Shown here piece by piece: positions 17,797 through 31,096 of a DNA stretch of 51,997 bases. Numbering within the stretch: the first letter of the stretch is position 1; every line of letters begins with the position of its first letter. The notes under the pieces were generated by a model. It searched no databases. It saw nothing but the letters and a program-made list of their open reading frames with translations, and was not told the DNA's origin. Position numbers and translations under genes: made by a program. Source of the DNA: Niallia nealsonii (GTDB taxonomy: Bacteria; Bacillota; Bacilli; Bacillales; Cytobacillaceae); contig NZ_PISE01000009.1 of the NCBI RefSeq assembly GCF_002835805.1, positions 1 through 51,997 of the forward strand, given 5' to 3'.

Positions 17797-20713
17797 TCAA
17801 ATCAATGTCGGGAACTTTATCGCCCTTAAATCCAAGAAACGTTTCAAAAGGAATATCATGGCCGTCTTTTTTGTATGGTATGCCACAAGTTGGACAATCT
17901 TTATCAGGCAAATCAAAACCTGAACCAATAGAACCATCATTAAAGAATTCCGATTGTTTGCATGCTGTACAAACATAATGAGGCGGCAGAGGATTTACTT
18001 CTGTTATTTCCGTCATAGTAGCAACAAAAGAGGAACCGACAGAACCACGGGAACCTACTAAATAGCCATCATCTAAAGACTTCTTTACAAGCTTATGAGA
18101 AATCAGATAAATAACCGCAAATCCATGGCCTATAATACTTTTTAATTCCTTTTCTAAACGCGCCTCCACTATTTCAGGAAGTTCCTCTCCATAAATTCTG
18201 CGTGCCATGCTATAGCTCATTTCACGCATTTCTTCATCAGAGCCCTCAATTTTTGGTGTATATAAATCGTCTTTAATTGGTTTAATGACATCTATCATAT
18301 CTGCAATTTTATTGGAATTTGTGACAACAATTTCTTTTGCCTTTTCCTCACCTAAAAAACGGAAACAGTCAAGCATTTCATTTGTTGTCCTGAAATGCAC
18401 ATCTGGAAGCTTATGTCTATTAAGAGGGTTCGCTCCACCTTGTGATCCTACTAATATTTCCCGGTAAATTTTATCATTTGGATTCACATAATGAACATTT
18501 CCAGTCGCTACTACTGGAATTTCCAGCTTATCCCCTAAGCGAACAATATTTGCAATAATCTCTTCTAATGACTTTTCATCATTAACAAGCTCCCTCTCGA
18601 TTAAATGTGCATATACCTCTTTTGGCATCACTTCCATATAATCATAAAATGGTGCAATTTCTTCTACTTCTTCAGGGGCCTTTTGCATCATCGCCTCAAA
18701 AACTTCCCCTTTATCGCAAGCAGAACCAATCAAAAGTCCTTCTCGATGTTTTTGCAGTACAGAGCGGGGAATTCTTGGCACTCGGTAAAAATAGTTTATA
18801 TGAGCAATTGATACTAATTTAAACAGATTTTTTAATCCTACTTCGGTTTGAGCAAGCACCGTGCAGTGATATGGACGGGCTCTTTGATAAGCATTGCCTT
18901 GTCCCATATTGTCATTGAGCTGATTATGATTTGTAATGCCCTTTTCTCCTGCATCTTTCAGCATTTTAAGCACAAGATATCCTGTCGCTTCTGCATCATA
19001 AATGGCTCGGTGATGCTGGGTTAATTCGATATCAAATTTTTTCGCTAATGTATTTAAACGATGATTTTTTAATTCGGGATATAAAAATCGTCCGAGCTCC
19101 AGTGTATCAATAACTGGATTTGTTGATTTCTTAAGGCCTGCCTTTTGATAGCCAACATTAATAAAACCAACATCAAAAGACGCGTTATGAGCAACAAGAA
19201 TGCTGTCCCCTGTCCAATCTACAAATTTACGCAGCACGATATCTATCTCTGGTGCATCTTGGACCATTTCATCTGTAATGCCCGTTAAATTAATGGTCGT
19301 TGCAGAAAGACGATGATGTGGGTTGGCAAAAGATTCAAACCGATCAATTATTTCTCCATCATGAATTTTAACAGCTGCAAGTTCAATAATGGTATTGTAA
19401 ACAGCAGATAGACCGGTTGTTTCCACGTCAAAAACAACATATGTTGCATCATCAAGCAAAATATCTTGTGGATTGTAGGCAATGGGCACTCCATCATCAA
19501 CTAGATTCATTTCCACGCCATATAAAATTTTAACATCATTTTTTTTACCTGCGCCAAATGCTTCAGGAAAACTTTGGGCAATTGCATGATCCGTTATAGC
19601 AATAGCTTTATGGCCCCATTTTTTTGCTTGACCGACCAAATTTGCGACAGAAGAAACGGCATCCATTTGACTCATTGGTGTATGAAGATGAAGTTCTACC
19701 CTTTTTTCATCTGCTTTTGCTGTATCTTGTCTTTCAATTGGCTTTATTTCATTTAGGTCATTACCAATCATCACTAGATCGCGGACAAATGTATCATTTT
19801 GAATACTTCCACGAGCTCTAAGCCACATTCCTTTTTTTACTAATTGAAATAATGCCGCATCCTCTTTATCACGAGAAAACATTTTAACCAAAATAGAGCT
19901 TGTATAATCCGTTATTTTAAATGTTAAAAGTGTTCTGCCACTCCGAAGCTCCTTCGTCTCCGCAAAGAATACATATCCTTCTACTGTAATTCGTCGTTCT
20001 TCATCAACGATTTCTTCTATACGACGGTAGTCGCTGTCATCCTTAATCGTTAAACCAATTGTAAGAGGACCGGATGGAATTCCTATATCATTTGCTTCTT
20101 TTTCGGCTTCCATCTTCTGAATATCAAGAAGAGCTTGTTTCCCTCTCTCTTGATCTTCTAGTCTTTTCGCCTGCAAAAATTGTTCATACTCAGCATTGGA
20201 TTCTTCTTGTTTTATTTCTGTTTCTAAAACAAGGGGAGGAAAGCCAAAATACTGGTAAGAGTCTGTAATCATTTGTGCATATTTTCTTTTAATAGCAAGG
20301 CCTTCCATCTCATTGCGAACATGGATGGTTAGTTTATTTCCTTGTATTTTTGGAACTTGTTCGTTTAATAATTTAACAAGAGGAGGTGATATGCCTTGCA
20401 TTTGTTCAATCACACTAGACCAATAATCTCTAATTAAACTATCTGTGACAAGTGCATTCTGAACATTTATAGAATACGTAATAGACGCAATATGAGAAAA
20501 GCTATTCATTAATTTCGTTGTAAAAAGCTGATAAATTTGAAATGGAATAATTTCATCAAACAAAAAATAAAAATGCCATTTTTTTGCTCGTTTTTCAATG
20601 ACAAGCTTATCAATCTTTGCATTGCGAAAATGGCTGACATATTGATCATCCGTTAATCCCAATTGCTGAAGTAGCAGTTGAAATCGATCTATTCGATCGT
20701 TTATATCACTCAT
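17797..20713 (-). CDS. polC: PolC DNA polymerase III alpha, exon 1 (N-terminal part)
   Basis: Upstream exon (972 codons plus one base) of the essential replicative DNA polymerase of Firmicutes. In order it has an N-terminal region (about 1-210), an OB fold (about 225-325), the first part of the PHP domain ([14 protein letters not shown], 335-420), the inserted DEDD 3'-5' proofreading exonuclease ([11 protein letters not shown], about 425-590), the rest of PHP, and the start of the palm with [12 protein letters not shown] and a Cys cluster. It ends at VPDIDL, holding two of the three catalytic aspartates (about D969 and D971). Start chosen at 20713 for its GAAAGGAGAGG site. With exon 2 the protein is 1440 residues. 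Unspliced mRNA would add five foreign residues and stop at 17780. Confidence 0.97.
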
Positions 20714-20779
20714 TATCCCTCTCCTTTCTTCTCTTTTCATTCCATTATTTGCATACCTGCAAAAGATAGGATAACTATT

Positions 20780-20788
20780 ATTATACCA
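20780..20788 (-). promoter_or_regulatory. Candidate extended -10 promoter for polC
   Basis: TGGTATAAT on the minus strand is a perfect extended -10 element, 67 bases upstream of the polC start and downstream of the proS terminator. There is no good -35 box, which extended -10 promoters tolerate. Confidence 0.45.
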
Positions 20789-20897
20789 TATGGTTTGTTT
20801 TTCCCTTCTCTAACTTGTTAGAAATAGGTGGAAGATGAAAATACAACTTTCTACTTTAGCATAAGCCTGCTTGTTTCCTCTAGTTTTTTGATTTTTG

Positions 20898-20944
20898 CAT
20901 AGAAAAAGGAGCTTTCTGATAGGAGGAAAGCCCCTTTTTCTATG
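20898..20944 (-). terminator. Terminator after proS
   Basis: On the minus strand GGGGCTTTC and GAAAGCTCC form a stem followed by TTTTTC. The whole element is an extended palindrome bounded by GCATAG and CTATGC, so it may work in both directions. Confidence 0.8.
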
Positions 20945-20951
20945 CCTTAGC

Positions 20952-22749
<1,798 letters not shown>

Positions 22750-22755
22750 AAATAC

Positions 22756-24024
22756 TTATCTTAGAAAAAATCGTTGAATATCGTTCCATGTTACCACAAT
22801 CATCAATAACATAAGAAGGGCAAATCCTACAAAATGAACCATGCCTTCTTTATGGCGATCAATAGGTTTTCCACGAACAGCTTCTATTGCAAAAAACAAT
22901 AATCTGCCACCGTCAAGGGCCGGAAATGGAAGCAAGTTCATAATACCAAGGTTGATGCTCAAAATACCTGCCCACTTCATTAAATAATAGATTCCTGATT
23001 GAGCTACAGTATCTGTTGATTTATATATCCCAACAGGTCCACTCAATGCATCAATTGAAAATTGGCCTGTAACTAGCTTGCCGACAGCTCCAAGAATTTC
23101 TTTTGTCCATGTATATGTTTCCGTTGCTCCATATTGAACTGCTTTTAAGGGCGATTTTTCCATTGGGCTATAGACTCCAATTAACCCAATTGTTTTTCCA
23201 TCTTCTGCTTCCGTTGCTTTTGGCGTAACATCAACAGTCATTTCTTTTCCATCTCGAAGCAAGTTCAACTCCAAGTCTTCTCCAGGACTCTTCTGAATGA
23301 TGGCTACGACTTCATTCCAGCTGGTGACAGAATCTCCATCAATACTTATAATCGTATCGCCTTCTTTTAAGCCTGCTTGAATTGCTTCCCCATCATCTAT
23401 CAATTTTCCAAGCTTTGGCTGATCAGATGGGATGCCTTGAATAAGAGCGATTAGTACAAATACTACAAACGCCAAAATAAAGTTCATCATTGGTCCTGCA
23501 ACAATCGCCATTGTTCGTTGACCTAGTGTTTTACTAGCAAATTGGCGGTCATATGGAGCTATTTGTGATGCAGTGCCATTTTCCACTATTACTGCATCTT
23601 TTTTTATTGGAAAAATCATTAATTTTTCATCGATATCATCTTCGGCATATCCTTTAATAAATAAATCATGCTCTAAATCCGCTGCTTCTACATTTATAAT
23701 GCGAGCATTGGGATATTTTTCTTTATTATTGATAATGATTTTTGTCACTTCTTCGTTTTTATCCAGAATAAGACCTATGCGGTGGCCTGCTTTAATATCG
23801 ACCATCTCCGGGTCTTCGCCAGCCATTCTAACGTATCCTCCTAAAGGAAGAAGCCTAATGGTATACGTTGTTTCTCCTCTTTTTTGCGAGAATATTTTCG
23901 GCCCAAAACCAATTGCAAATTCCCGACACAAAATTCCTGCTCTTTTAGCAAAAATAAAATGGCCTAATTCATGAAAAAAAACTAATGCACCAAAGATAAT
24001 AATAAACGCTACTACTGTATTCAA
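22756..24024 (-). CDS. rseP: Site-2 intramembrane zinc metalloprotease RseP/RasP
   Basis: Membrane-embedded S2P protease (B. subtilis RasP/YluC) that cleaves anti-sigma factors and remnant signal peptides within the membrane. 422 residues. The HELGH zinc motif sits at residues 18-22 in the first membrane segment. A PDZ domain covers about 195-280 (GDTIISIDGDSVTSWNEV), and the third zinc ligand lies in NLLPFPALDGGRL near 365. Starts at TTG with AAGGTGG seven bases upstream. It is followed by a terminator and preceded closely by dxr. Confidence 0.96.
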   Translation of the reverse strand: MNTVVAFIIIFGALVFFHELGHFIFAKRAGILCREFAIGFGPKIFSQKRGETTYTIRLLPLGGYVRMAGEDPEMVDIKAGHRIGLILDKNEEVTKIIINNKEKYPNARIINVEAADLEHDLFIKGYAEDDIDEKLMIFPIKKDAVIVENGTASQIAPYDRQFASKTLGQRTMAIVAGPMMNFILAFVVFVLIALIQGIPSDQPKLGKLIDDGEAIQAGLKEGDTIISIDGDSVTSWNEVVAIIQKSPGEDLELNLLRDGKEMTVDVTPKATEAEDGKTIGLIGVYSPMEKSPLKAVQYGATETYTWTKEILGAVGKLVTGQFSIDALSGPVGIYKSTDTVAQSGIYYLMKWAGILSINLGIMNLLPFPALDGGRLLFFAIEAVRGKPIDRHKEGMVHFVGFALLMLLMIVVTWNDIQRFFLR

Positions 24025-24039
24025 AATATAACCACCTTT

Positions 24040-25182
24040 TTATCGAAGTGTGCTTACTTTTTTTCTTGTTTCCAAATCAACCTCTTGTATAACAGCAAGA
24101 CTTGGGTTTGCTATATTTTGATGATCGTTGATAGCTTGTTCAATTAGCTCTTCTATTTGCAGAAAGCTAATTTCTCCTGCTAAAAATTTAGCAACAGCTA
24201 TTTCATTTGCGGCATTTAATACTGTTGGCAATGTTCCTCCTGCTCGGCCTGCTTCATATGCATAACGAAGACAGCGAAATCTATCTAAATCCATCTCTTG
24301 AAAATGAAGCTTCCCTATAGTAGCTAAGTCTAATCTATTAGCGCCCTTGAGAGGAATACGATCAGGATAAGTTAAAGCATATTGAATTGGCACTCTCATA
24401 TCAGGAGATCCCAATTGAGCCATCACACTGCTATCATGGAACTCTACCATAGAATGGATAATGCTTTCCTTATGGAGCAACACATCAATTTTATCGTATG
24501 AAAGAGAAAATAGCCAATGTGCTTCTATTACTTCTAACCCCTTATTCATCATTGTAGCAGAATCAATCGTAATTTTCGCCCCCATTGACCAATTAGGATG
24601 ATTTAGAGCATCTTCTCGTGTTACATGCTGCAGGTCCGCTCTTGTTAACTCTCGAAAACTTCCTCCTGATGCCGTGATGATAAGACGCTCAATGTTTTTT
24701 TCATATTCTCCTTGTAAGCTTTGAAAAATTGCAGAGTGTTCACTATCAACAGGCAATATCGCCACATTATTTCTTTTAGCTGCTTCCATTACTAAATGAC
24801 CTGCCGTTACCAATGTTTCCTTATTAGCAATGGCGATTGTTTTTTTCGCTTCAATCGCTTGCAATGTTGGCTGCAAACCGACACTGCCTAATACAGCATT
24901 CACAAGTATGTTTGCTTTATGGTAAACCGCAACTTCTATTAGCCCCTCTTGTCCATAAGAAAAACGAATAGAAGGGAATTCCTGTTTTAATTGATCACAA
25001 TCTTGTTTATCTGCGACTGCAACAAAAAAAGGCTGAAATTCTGAAATAATGCTTTTTGTTAATTCTATATTTTTCCCTGAGGAAAATGCAACTAGCTGAA
25101 AGCTTTCTGGATTATTTTTTATCACATCAAGTGTTTGTGTTCCAATGGATCCAGTTGCTCCTAACAAACTAATATACTTCAC
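24040..25182 (-). CDS. dxr: 1-deoxy-D-xylulose-5-phosphate reductoisomerase
   Basis: Second enzyme of the MEP isoprenoid pathway; it rearranges and reduces DXP to MEP with NADPH. The NADPH-binding [11 protein letters not shown] begins at residue 5. The metal/substrate region shows [12 protein letters not shown] and ASGGSF, then [24 protein letters not shown] take the GTG at 25182, since the protein then begins [12 protein letters not shown] like homologues and is 380 residues. The reading frame is open further upstream but that part is not conserved and overlaps cdsA. It feeds precursor to uppS, encoded nearby. Confidence 0.96.
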   Translation of the reverse strand: MKYISLLGATGSIGTQTLDVIKNNPESFQLVAFSSGKNIELTKSIISEFQPFFVAVADKQDCDQLKQEFPSIRFSYGQEGLIEVAVYHKANILVNAVLGSVGLQPTLQAIEAKKTIAIANKETLVTAGHLVMEAAKRNNVAILPVDSEHSAIFQSLQGEYEKNIERLIITASGGSFRELTRADLQHVTREDALNHPNWSMGAKITIDSATMMNKGLEVIEAHWLFSLSYDKIDVLLHKESIIHSMVEFHDSSVMAQLGSPDMRVPIQYALTYPDRIPLKGANRLDLATIGKLHFQEMDLDRFRCLRYAYEAGRAGGTLPTVLNAANEIAVAKFLAGEISFLQIEELIEQAINDHQNIANPSLAVIQEVDLETRKKVSTLR

Positions 25183-25235
25183 TATCTCACTCTCTTTTCC
25201 TACTATGTTTCTTTCAAATGATGTCGAAGTACAAA

Positions 25236-26033
25236 TTAAATAACCTGAAAGGCATCCAATATGAAATAAAGCAATGGCCAAACAAATAATAAACTATCAA
25301 ATCGATCTAATATGCCACCATGCCCTGGCAAAAGGTTTCCTGAATCTTTCACATGAAAATGCCTTTTTAATGCAGATTCCGCTAAATCGCCAATTTGTCC
25401 AAAAGCAGATAAAATAATCGTGATAAATACCATGATATACCATTCTATGTTGCCAAACAGGCTAAATAGAACAGAAACGATACATGCACAAACAATTCCG
25501 CCAATTGCTCCTTCTATTGTTTTATTTGGACTAATTTCCGGCCATAGCTTCCTTTTTCCAAAAGCTCTTCCAATAAAATAAGCACCTGAATCTGTTGCCC
25601 AAATAATAAATAGGGAATAAATAAGCATCCATAATCCGGCTGTCTCGCGAATCTCTACAAAAAAGAGAAAGCCGACTCCCATATAGATCACAGATAAAAT
25701 AGAATACGAAAGCTCTTCAATTGTAAATTTATTTTTAGATGCGACCATATATGTTAAGTAAAAAAGAACAGCAAATAAACCAATTTCTATCTTAGATAAC
25801 GAGATTGCATTCAAAAAGCCATCGTAGTTATTGGGCAAAATCCATAGCCAGACAACTAGCAAAGAAAAAATTCCTGGCAAAGAAAACAGGCGAATATGGC
25901 GCATTCTTAATAATTCAAATAATCCAATTGCTGAAAGTAAGAATGTAAATAATACTAAAGGCCAGCCTCCCATACACACAAATGGTATAAATACGGCGAT
26001 TGCAATTATTGCTGTTATGATTCTTTGTTTCAT
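25236..26033 (-). CDS. cdsA: Phosphatidate cytidylyltransferase
   Basis: Makes CDP-diacylglycerol from phosphatidate and CTP for phospholipid synthesis. 265 residues with about seven to eight hydrophobic segments. The C-terminal CDS signature is complete: [20 protein letters not shown] followed by GILDRFD. Located between uppS and dxr, as in Bacillus. Confidence 0.97.
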   Translation of the reverse strand: MKQRIITAIIAIAVFIPFVCMGGWPLVLFTFLLSAIGLFELLRMRHIRLFSLPGIFSLLVVWLWILPNNYDGFLNAISLSKIEIGLFAVLFYLTYMVASKNKFTIEELSYSILSVIYMGVGFLFFVEIRETAGLWMLIYSLFIIWATDSGAYFIGRAFGKRKLWPEISPNKTIEGAIGGIVCACIVSVLFSLFGNIEWYIMVFITIILSAFGQIGDLAESALKRHFHVKDSGNLLPGHGGILDRFDSLLFVWPLLYFILDAFQVI

Positions 26034-26053
26034 TTATCTATTCACAACCCTTA

Positions 26054-26830
26054 TTAGACTCCTCCAAAACGCCTTTGTCTGTTTTGGAATACTTCAATTG
26101 CCTCTACTAAATGTTCTTCACTGAAATCTGGCCAAAAAACTTCCGTAAACCATAATTCTGTATAAGCCAGCTGCCATAACATAAAGTTGCTGATTCTTAG
26201 TTCCCCGCTAGTGCGGATCAGCAGATCTGGATCTGCCATACCTTCTGTCATTAAATATGAGGAAAAAAGTTCATCTGTTATATCATGCGCATCTATATCA
26301 TTATTTTTACAGTCATTTACTAAATTTTTCACAGCATAAAGAATTTCAGATCTACTGCCATAATTTAAAGCAAAGTTTAAGATTAAGCCAGTATTATCCT
26401 TTGTTTTTTCCTTTGCATTTTCCAATGCCTTTAATGTATGGGCAGGCAATTGCTCCGTATAGCCGATTGATGTAACTTTTACATTTTTTTCAATCAATTC
26501 CGGCAAAAATGTGCTAAGGAATTGTTCAGGCAAGGACATGATATACTCTACTTCTTTTTTGGGTCTTTTCCAATTTTCTGTAGAAAACGCATATAAAGTC
26601 AGAACTTTTATTCCCAATTCATCTGCCATTTTTGTTATTCTTTTTACACATTTCATTCCCTCATGATGGCCTGCAATTCTTGGAAGATTTCGTTTTTTAG
26701 CCCAGCGACCATTACCATCCATTATAATTGCAATATGTTCTGGAATACTTTGTTGCTTTAGGACATTTATCCGTTCTTGCAGACTTGAAGAAATAGCCCT
26801 CTTCTTCCAAAACGTTAGCTTGTTAAACAT
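26054..26830 (-). CDS. uppS: Undecaprenyl diphosphate synthase
   Basis: Cis-prenyltransferase making the C55 lipid carrier for cell-wall synthesis. 258 residues. The catalytic Asp is D38 in IIMDGNGRWAKKR. AGHHEGM, LYAFSTENWKR and the C-terminal DLLIRTSGELRISNF motif are present. GGAGGAGC precedes the ATG. The 347-base gap upstream (26831-27177) contains the frr terminator and otherwise only AT-rich sequence with no clear promoter. Confidence 0.97.
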   Translation of the reverse strand: MFNKLTFWKKRAISSSLQERINVLKQQSIPEHIAIIMDGNGRWAKKRNLPRIAGHHEGMKCVKRITKMADELGIKVLTLYAFSTENWKRPKKEVEYIMSLPEQFLSTFLPELIEKNVKVTSIGYTEQLPAHTLKALENAKEKTKDNTGLILNFALNYGSRSEILYAVKNLVNDCKNNDIDAHDITDELFSSYLMTEGMADPDLLIRTSGELRISNFMLWQLAYTELWFTEVFWPDFSEEHLVEAIEVFQNRQRRFGGV

Positions 26831-26995
26831 ACAAATAGCTCCTCCAAAATAAATCCTCTCATATCTTCTATTAACAAATTAAACTTTCCAGCTGCTTCCT
26901 TATGTATAATGTTTAATAGAAGTTTCCCTTTATATCTTAAAGGATAGGGTGGCGCATAAGCAACTACCAGTTTTATCTGGCAGCCGCAAATAGTT

Positions 26996-27021
26996 AAAAA
27001 ACCCCCTAAAATTAGAGGGTT
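26996..27021 (-). terminator. Terminator between frr and uppS
   Basis: On the minus strand AACCCTCTAA pairs with TTAGGGGGTT (one G-T pair) and is followed by TTTTTT. It lies about 155 bases after the frr stop, in the middle of the frr-uppS gap. Confidence 0.8.
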
Positions 27022-27177
27022 CGATCTATTTGCAAACGTCCACTTTCTTTTTAGTTGTAAAAAATTTATTGATGCTAAATTGTCCAAATGATATTTGCTC
27101 CATTTAGCATTTGTATTCTTTTTTAACAAAAAAGTTTGCCGTTCCACTACAAGAAAGTTCTAATTAAAGAAAAATCC

Positions 27178-27734
27178 TTACACTTCTAAGATTTCTTTTT
27201 CTTTTTCTTTTGTTAAAGAATCCACTTTTGCAATGAACTCATCTGTTAATTTTTGAATATCTTCACCATATCCACGAAGTGCATCTTCTGTAATATCGCC
27301 ATTTTTTTCTAGCTTTTTCAAATCATCGTTTCCATCACGGCGAATATTGCGAATCGCTATTTTTGCCTCTTCGGCTTCTTTTTTTACATTTTTCACCAAT
27401 TCTTTACGACGTTCTTCTGTTAACATGGGAATGGATAAACGAATAATGCTTCCATCGTTAGACGGATTTAACCCAATGTCAGACTTTAAAATTGCTTTTT
27501 CAATTTCGCCAAGAACACTTTTATCATATGGTTGAATAACTAAAAGCCTTGCTTCTGGTACACTGATGCCTGCTAGTTGATTAACAGGTGTTGGCGCCCC
27601 GTAGTAATCAACTGTTATTCTATCTAAAAGAGCGGCATTTGCTCTTCCTGCACGAATGCTTGCTAATTCACGTGAATAGCTTTGAATTGCTTTATTCATT
27701 TTTTCTTTTGTTTGATCCATAACTTGTTTAGGCA

Positions 27735-27735
<1 letters not shown>
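27178..27735 (-). CDS. frr: Ribosome recycling factor
   Basis: Splits post-termination ribosomes together with EF-G. 185 residues, identical in length to B. subtilis RRF. Conserved stretches include [31 protein letters not shown], the [11 protein letters not shown] segment and [14 protein letters not shown]. Its ATG shares one base with the pyrH stop (TAATG), so translation is probably coupled. Confidence 0.98.
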
Positions 27736-28472
<737 letters not shown>

Positions 28473-28489
28473 TTAAGTTAAATATCTTG

Positions 28490-28518
28490 AAAAATAGGGA
28501 ACACCATGGTGTTCCCTA
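28490..28518 (-). terminator. Terminator between tsf and pyrH
   Basis: A perfect hairpin (AGGGAACACC/GGTGTTCCCT) followed by TTTTT on the minus strand. It ends only 30 bases before the pyrH start, leaving little room for a separate pyrH promoter, so read-through is likely. Confidence 0.88.
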
Positions 28519-28539
28519 TAAAAAGCTTTTATCATTCAC

Positions 28540-29424
28540 TTATTTTTTGTTTACTTGGTTCATAACTTCTTCTGCAAAGTTATCTTCGCGTTTTTCAATT
28601 CCTTCTCCTACTTCATAACGAACGAATTCACGGATTGTAGCACCTTTTGATTCTACAAATTGGCGAACTTTTTGATCAGGATTTTTTACGAAAGTTTGGT
28701 CAAGTACACAAACATCTTCAAAATATTTGCCTAAACGGCCTTCAACCATTTTAGCAACGATTTTTTCTGGTTTGCCTTCATTTAAAGCTTGTTGTGTTAA
28801 TACTTCTTTTTCATGCTCTACTTCTTCTTGAGAAACTTGATCACGAGAAACATATTTAGGGTTTAATGCAGCGATGTGCATTGCAACATCTTTTGCAGCT
28901 GCTTCTTCTGTTGTTCCTTCAAGAACTGTTAACACACCAATGCGTCCACCCATATGAAGGTATGCACCAAATGCATCATTGTCTGTTTTTGTTTTGATTT
29001 CAAAACGGCGTAAAGATAATTTTTCGCCAATTTTAGCGATTGCTGCATTAATATGCGCTTCTACTGTTGTACCTTCTACAATGTTCTGAGCAGTTGCTTC
29101 TTCAACAGATGCAGGTTTGTTTGTTAATAAATGATCAGCTAATTCCTTAACTAATACTTGGAAACCTTCGTTTTTAGCAACGAAATCTGTTTCTGAGTTT
29201 ACTTCAAGAATAATTGCATCATTTCCATTTACTGAGATAAAAGTTGTACCTTCAGCAGCGATACGATCTGATTTTTTAGCAGCATTTGCAATTCCTTTTT
29301 CACGCAAGAAATCGATTGCTTTTTCGATATCACCGTTTGTTTCAGTTAGTGCCTTTTTGCAGTCCATCATTCCAGCACCAGTTTTTTCACGTAGTTCTTT
29401 AACCATTTGAGCTGTTACAGCCAT
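28540..29424 (-). CDS. tsf: Elongation factor Ts
   Basis: Guanine-nucleotide exchange factor for EF-Tu. 294 residues (B. subtilis 293) with the N-terminal UBA-like [20 protein letters not shown], the TDFVAKN motif and a dimerisation domain. The start at 29424 is fixed by AAGGAGGATAACTACT directly before the ATG; in-frame codons upstream give a non-conserved extension. It follows rpsB. Confidence 0.98.
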   Translation of the reverse strand: MAVTAQMVKELREKTGAGMMDCKKALTETNGDIEKAIDFLREKGIANAAKKSDRIAAEGTTFISVNGNDAIILEVNSETDFVAKNEGFQVLVKELADHLLTNKPASVEEATAQNIVEGTTVEAHINAAIAKIGEKLSLRRFEIKTKTDNDAFGAYLHMGGRIGVLTVLEGTTEEAAAKDVAMHIAALNPKYVSRDQVSQEEVEHEKEVLTQQALNEGKPEKIVAKMVEGRLGKYFEDVCVLDQTFVKNPDQKVRQFVESKGATIREFVRYEVGEGIEKREDNFAEEVMNQVNKK

Positions 29425-29496
29425 AGTAGTTATCCTCCTTGTATGAATATGTATTATTTTTTTATCCAATAATAGGCTTTTTTAAGCAGTGTTCTT

Positions 29497-29536
29497 TAAA
29501 AAAAGGTGATAAGAGGGATGCCCTTTATCACCTTTT
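29497..29536 (-). terminator. Terminator or attenuator between rpsB and tsf
   Basis: AGGTGATAA...AGGG paired with CCCT...TTATCACCT, with T-rich sequence on both sides. On the minus strand it ends in TTTTTTT. It probably sets the ratio of rpsB to tsf transcripts. Confidence 0.82.
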
Positions 29537-29568
29537 ATTTTTTGCAACATGCAAAATCCGTTTAAAAA

Positions 29569-30270
29569 TTAAGCAGTAGTTACTTCTTCGCCTTGTTTAG
29601 CTTCTAAAATAGCATCTGCCATTTTTGCAGTTAATAATTTAACAGCACGGATTGCATCATCATTTGCAGGAATAACAACATCAATCTCATCTGGATCACA
29701 GTTAGTATCAACGATACCTACAATAGGAATGTTTAATTTATGTGCTTCAGCAACAGCAATGCGCTCTTTGCGTGGGTCTACAATAAACAAGCAATCCGGA
29801 ATTTTTTTCATGTCTTTAATTCCGCCTAAGAATTTTTCTAAGCGTTCTAATTCTTTTTTCAATTGAACTACTTCTTTTTTAGGAAGTACTTCGAAAGTTC
29901 CGTCTTCAGACATTCTTTCGATATCTTTTAAACGCGTAATACGTTTTTGGATTGTTTCAAAGTTTGTTAAAGTTCCACCTAACCAGCGTTGGTTTACAAA
30001 GTATTGACCAGAACGGATAGCTTCTTCTTTAACTGAATCTTGAGCTTGTTTTTTTGTTCCTACGAAAAGAACAGTTCCGCCGTTACCAGCAAGTTCTTTT
30101 ACATAGTTGTAAGCTTCGTCAACCTTTTTCACTGTTTTTTGAAGGTCGATAATGTAGATGCCGTTACGCTCTGTGAAAATGAATTTTTTCATTTTTGGGT
30201 TCCAACGGCGAGTTTGGTGACCGAAATGTACACCAGCTTCTAATAATTGTTTCATTGAAATAACTGACAT
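29569..30270 (-). CDS. rpsB: 30S ribosomal protein S2
   Basis: Small-subunit protein of 233 residues. [31 protein letters not shown] and [15 protein letters not shown] are characteristic S2 motifs. TAGGAGGA lies before the ATG. It heads the rpsB-tsf pair, with its own promoter upstream. Confidence 0.99.
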   Translation of the reverse strand: MSVISMKQLLEAGVHFGHQTRRWNPKMKKFIFTERNGIYIIDLQKTVKKVDEAYNYVKELAGNGGTVLFVGTKKQAQDSVKEEAIRSGQYFVNQRWLGGTLTNFETIQKRITRLKDIERMSEDGTFEVLPKKEVVQLKKELERLEKFLGGIKDMKKIPDCLFIVDPRKERIAVAEAHKLNIPIVGIVDTNCDPDEIDVVIPANDDAIRAVKLLTAKMADAILEAKQGEEVTTA

Positions 30271-30386
30271 GTTTTTTCCTCCTAATGGTTTTGATTTCCT
30301 CCGCCTTTTTCATTTTTAATCAAAACTGTACAGTCGTACAGCACCAATGATTAAATCCAAAAGCGTGTGTATTAACACCATTTGTT

Positions 30387-30415
30387 AATATAGCATATGT
30401 AAGTAAGACAATCAA
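30387..30415 (-). promoter_or_regulatory. SigA promoter for rpsB
   Basis: TTGATT, a 17-base spacer and TATATT on the minus strand, about 115 bases upstream of rpsB. The leader between them contains complementary segments such as TGTACGACTGTACA and could carry regulatory structure. Confidence 0.6.
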
Positions 30416-30425
30416 GTTATTCCTG

Positions 30426-31019
30426 CTATTTTTGTCTAAATTTCAGCAATAATTCTATTTCTGTTTTGCCTTTATTTAATATTTTAGCAATTTCATCTAT
30501 TTTTTTGCCTTGTTTCTGTAAATCGACAGCTTGATCCAACAAAGTTTTTTCCTCCGCTGCATTAGGTTGGATTAACTCTAATAAATTTTCTGTGATATCT
30601 TCTTCTAAATTTTTTGTATTTTGAGCTGTGTTGTTATATGCTTTTACCATCTGTTTATTAAGCAAACTTTTCTGAAGATTACCTCTATTTTTCTCTGCGG
30701 GCTGCTTAAAGGGAATAGTAGAGTTTTCCTCTTCTTTTCCCTTTTTTGCTTTTCCCCCTTCTACCTTGGTAATCTTCCGAATAAATTGATCGTTTTCTTC
30801 TTTCACTTCTGCAATAAAAGTCGAAATTATTTCTTCCATTTCCTTCATTATTTGCTTCTGTTGTTTTTCTATAGTGACAAAACGATTTTGCCTAATATAC
30901 AAAAGAGCAATAAATAAAAATGCCAACATATTTAAAGTAATACTTAAAATCAATAAAAAAGTAATCAAAATAATCCCTCTCGTATTTAATCCTGTTTTTT
31001 TTAGAACTATTGTTTTCAT
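30426..31019 (-). CDS. swrB: SwrB swarming motility/flagellar activation protein
   Basis: Single-pass membrane protein (197 residues from the ATG) with one N-terminal transmembrane segment (about 16-43) and a cytoplasmic coiled-coil, Lys/Glu-rich region. The C-terminus GKKIDEIAKILNKGKTEIELLLKFRQK is the conserved SwrB/YlxL signature. In B. subtilis SwrB promotes flagellar export gating and raises SigD activity. A TTG at 30968 preceded by GAGAGGG would give a 180-residue form starting within the membrane segment, closer to B. subtilis, so the start is uncertain. Located directly after sigD. Confidence 0.85.
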   Translation of the reverse strand: MKTIVLKKTGLNTRGIILITFLLILSITLNMLAFLFIALLYIRQNRFVTIEKQQKQIMKEMEEIISTFIAEVKEENDQFIRKITKVEGGKAKKGKEEENSTIPFKQPAEKNRGNLQKSLLNKQMVKAYNNTAQNTKNLEEDITENLLELIQPNAAEEKTLLDQAVDLQKQGKKIDEIAKILNKGKTEIELLLKFRQK

Positions 31020-31096
31020 GTTTATTTATCTTCTCATATTCCCCTAAAAAACCTCTATTTTTTTTATGTCAGATCTTCTTTAACAACAATCCTTGC

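Noticed and set aside
13715-20713. PolC interruption as an intein, an assembly error or two separate polymerases
   Set aside because: No intein splicing blocks are present, the junction restores a codon exactly, and the insert has group II 5' and 3' ends, domain V and a reverse transcriptase.
25183-25281. N-terminal extension of Dxr
   Set aside because: It overlaps the cdsA end, is not conserved, and the GTG at 25182 gives the family N-terminus.
26815-27147. 110-codon minus-strand frame between frr and uppS
   Set aside because: It runs through the frr terminator hairpin, overlaps the uppS start and resembles no protein I know.
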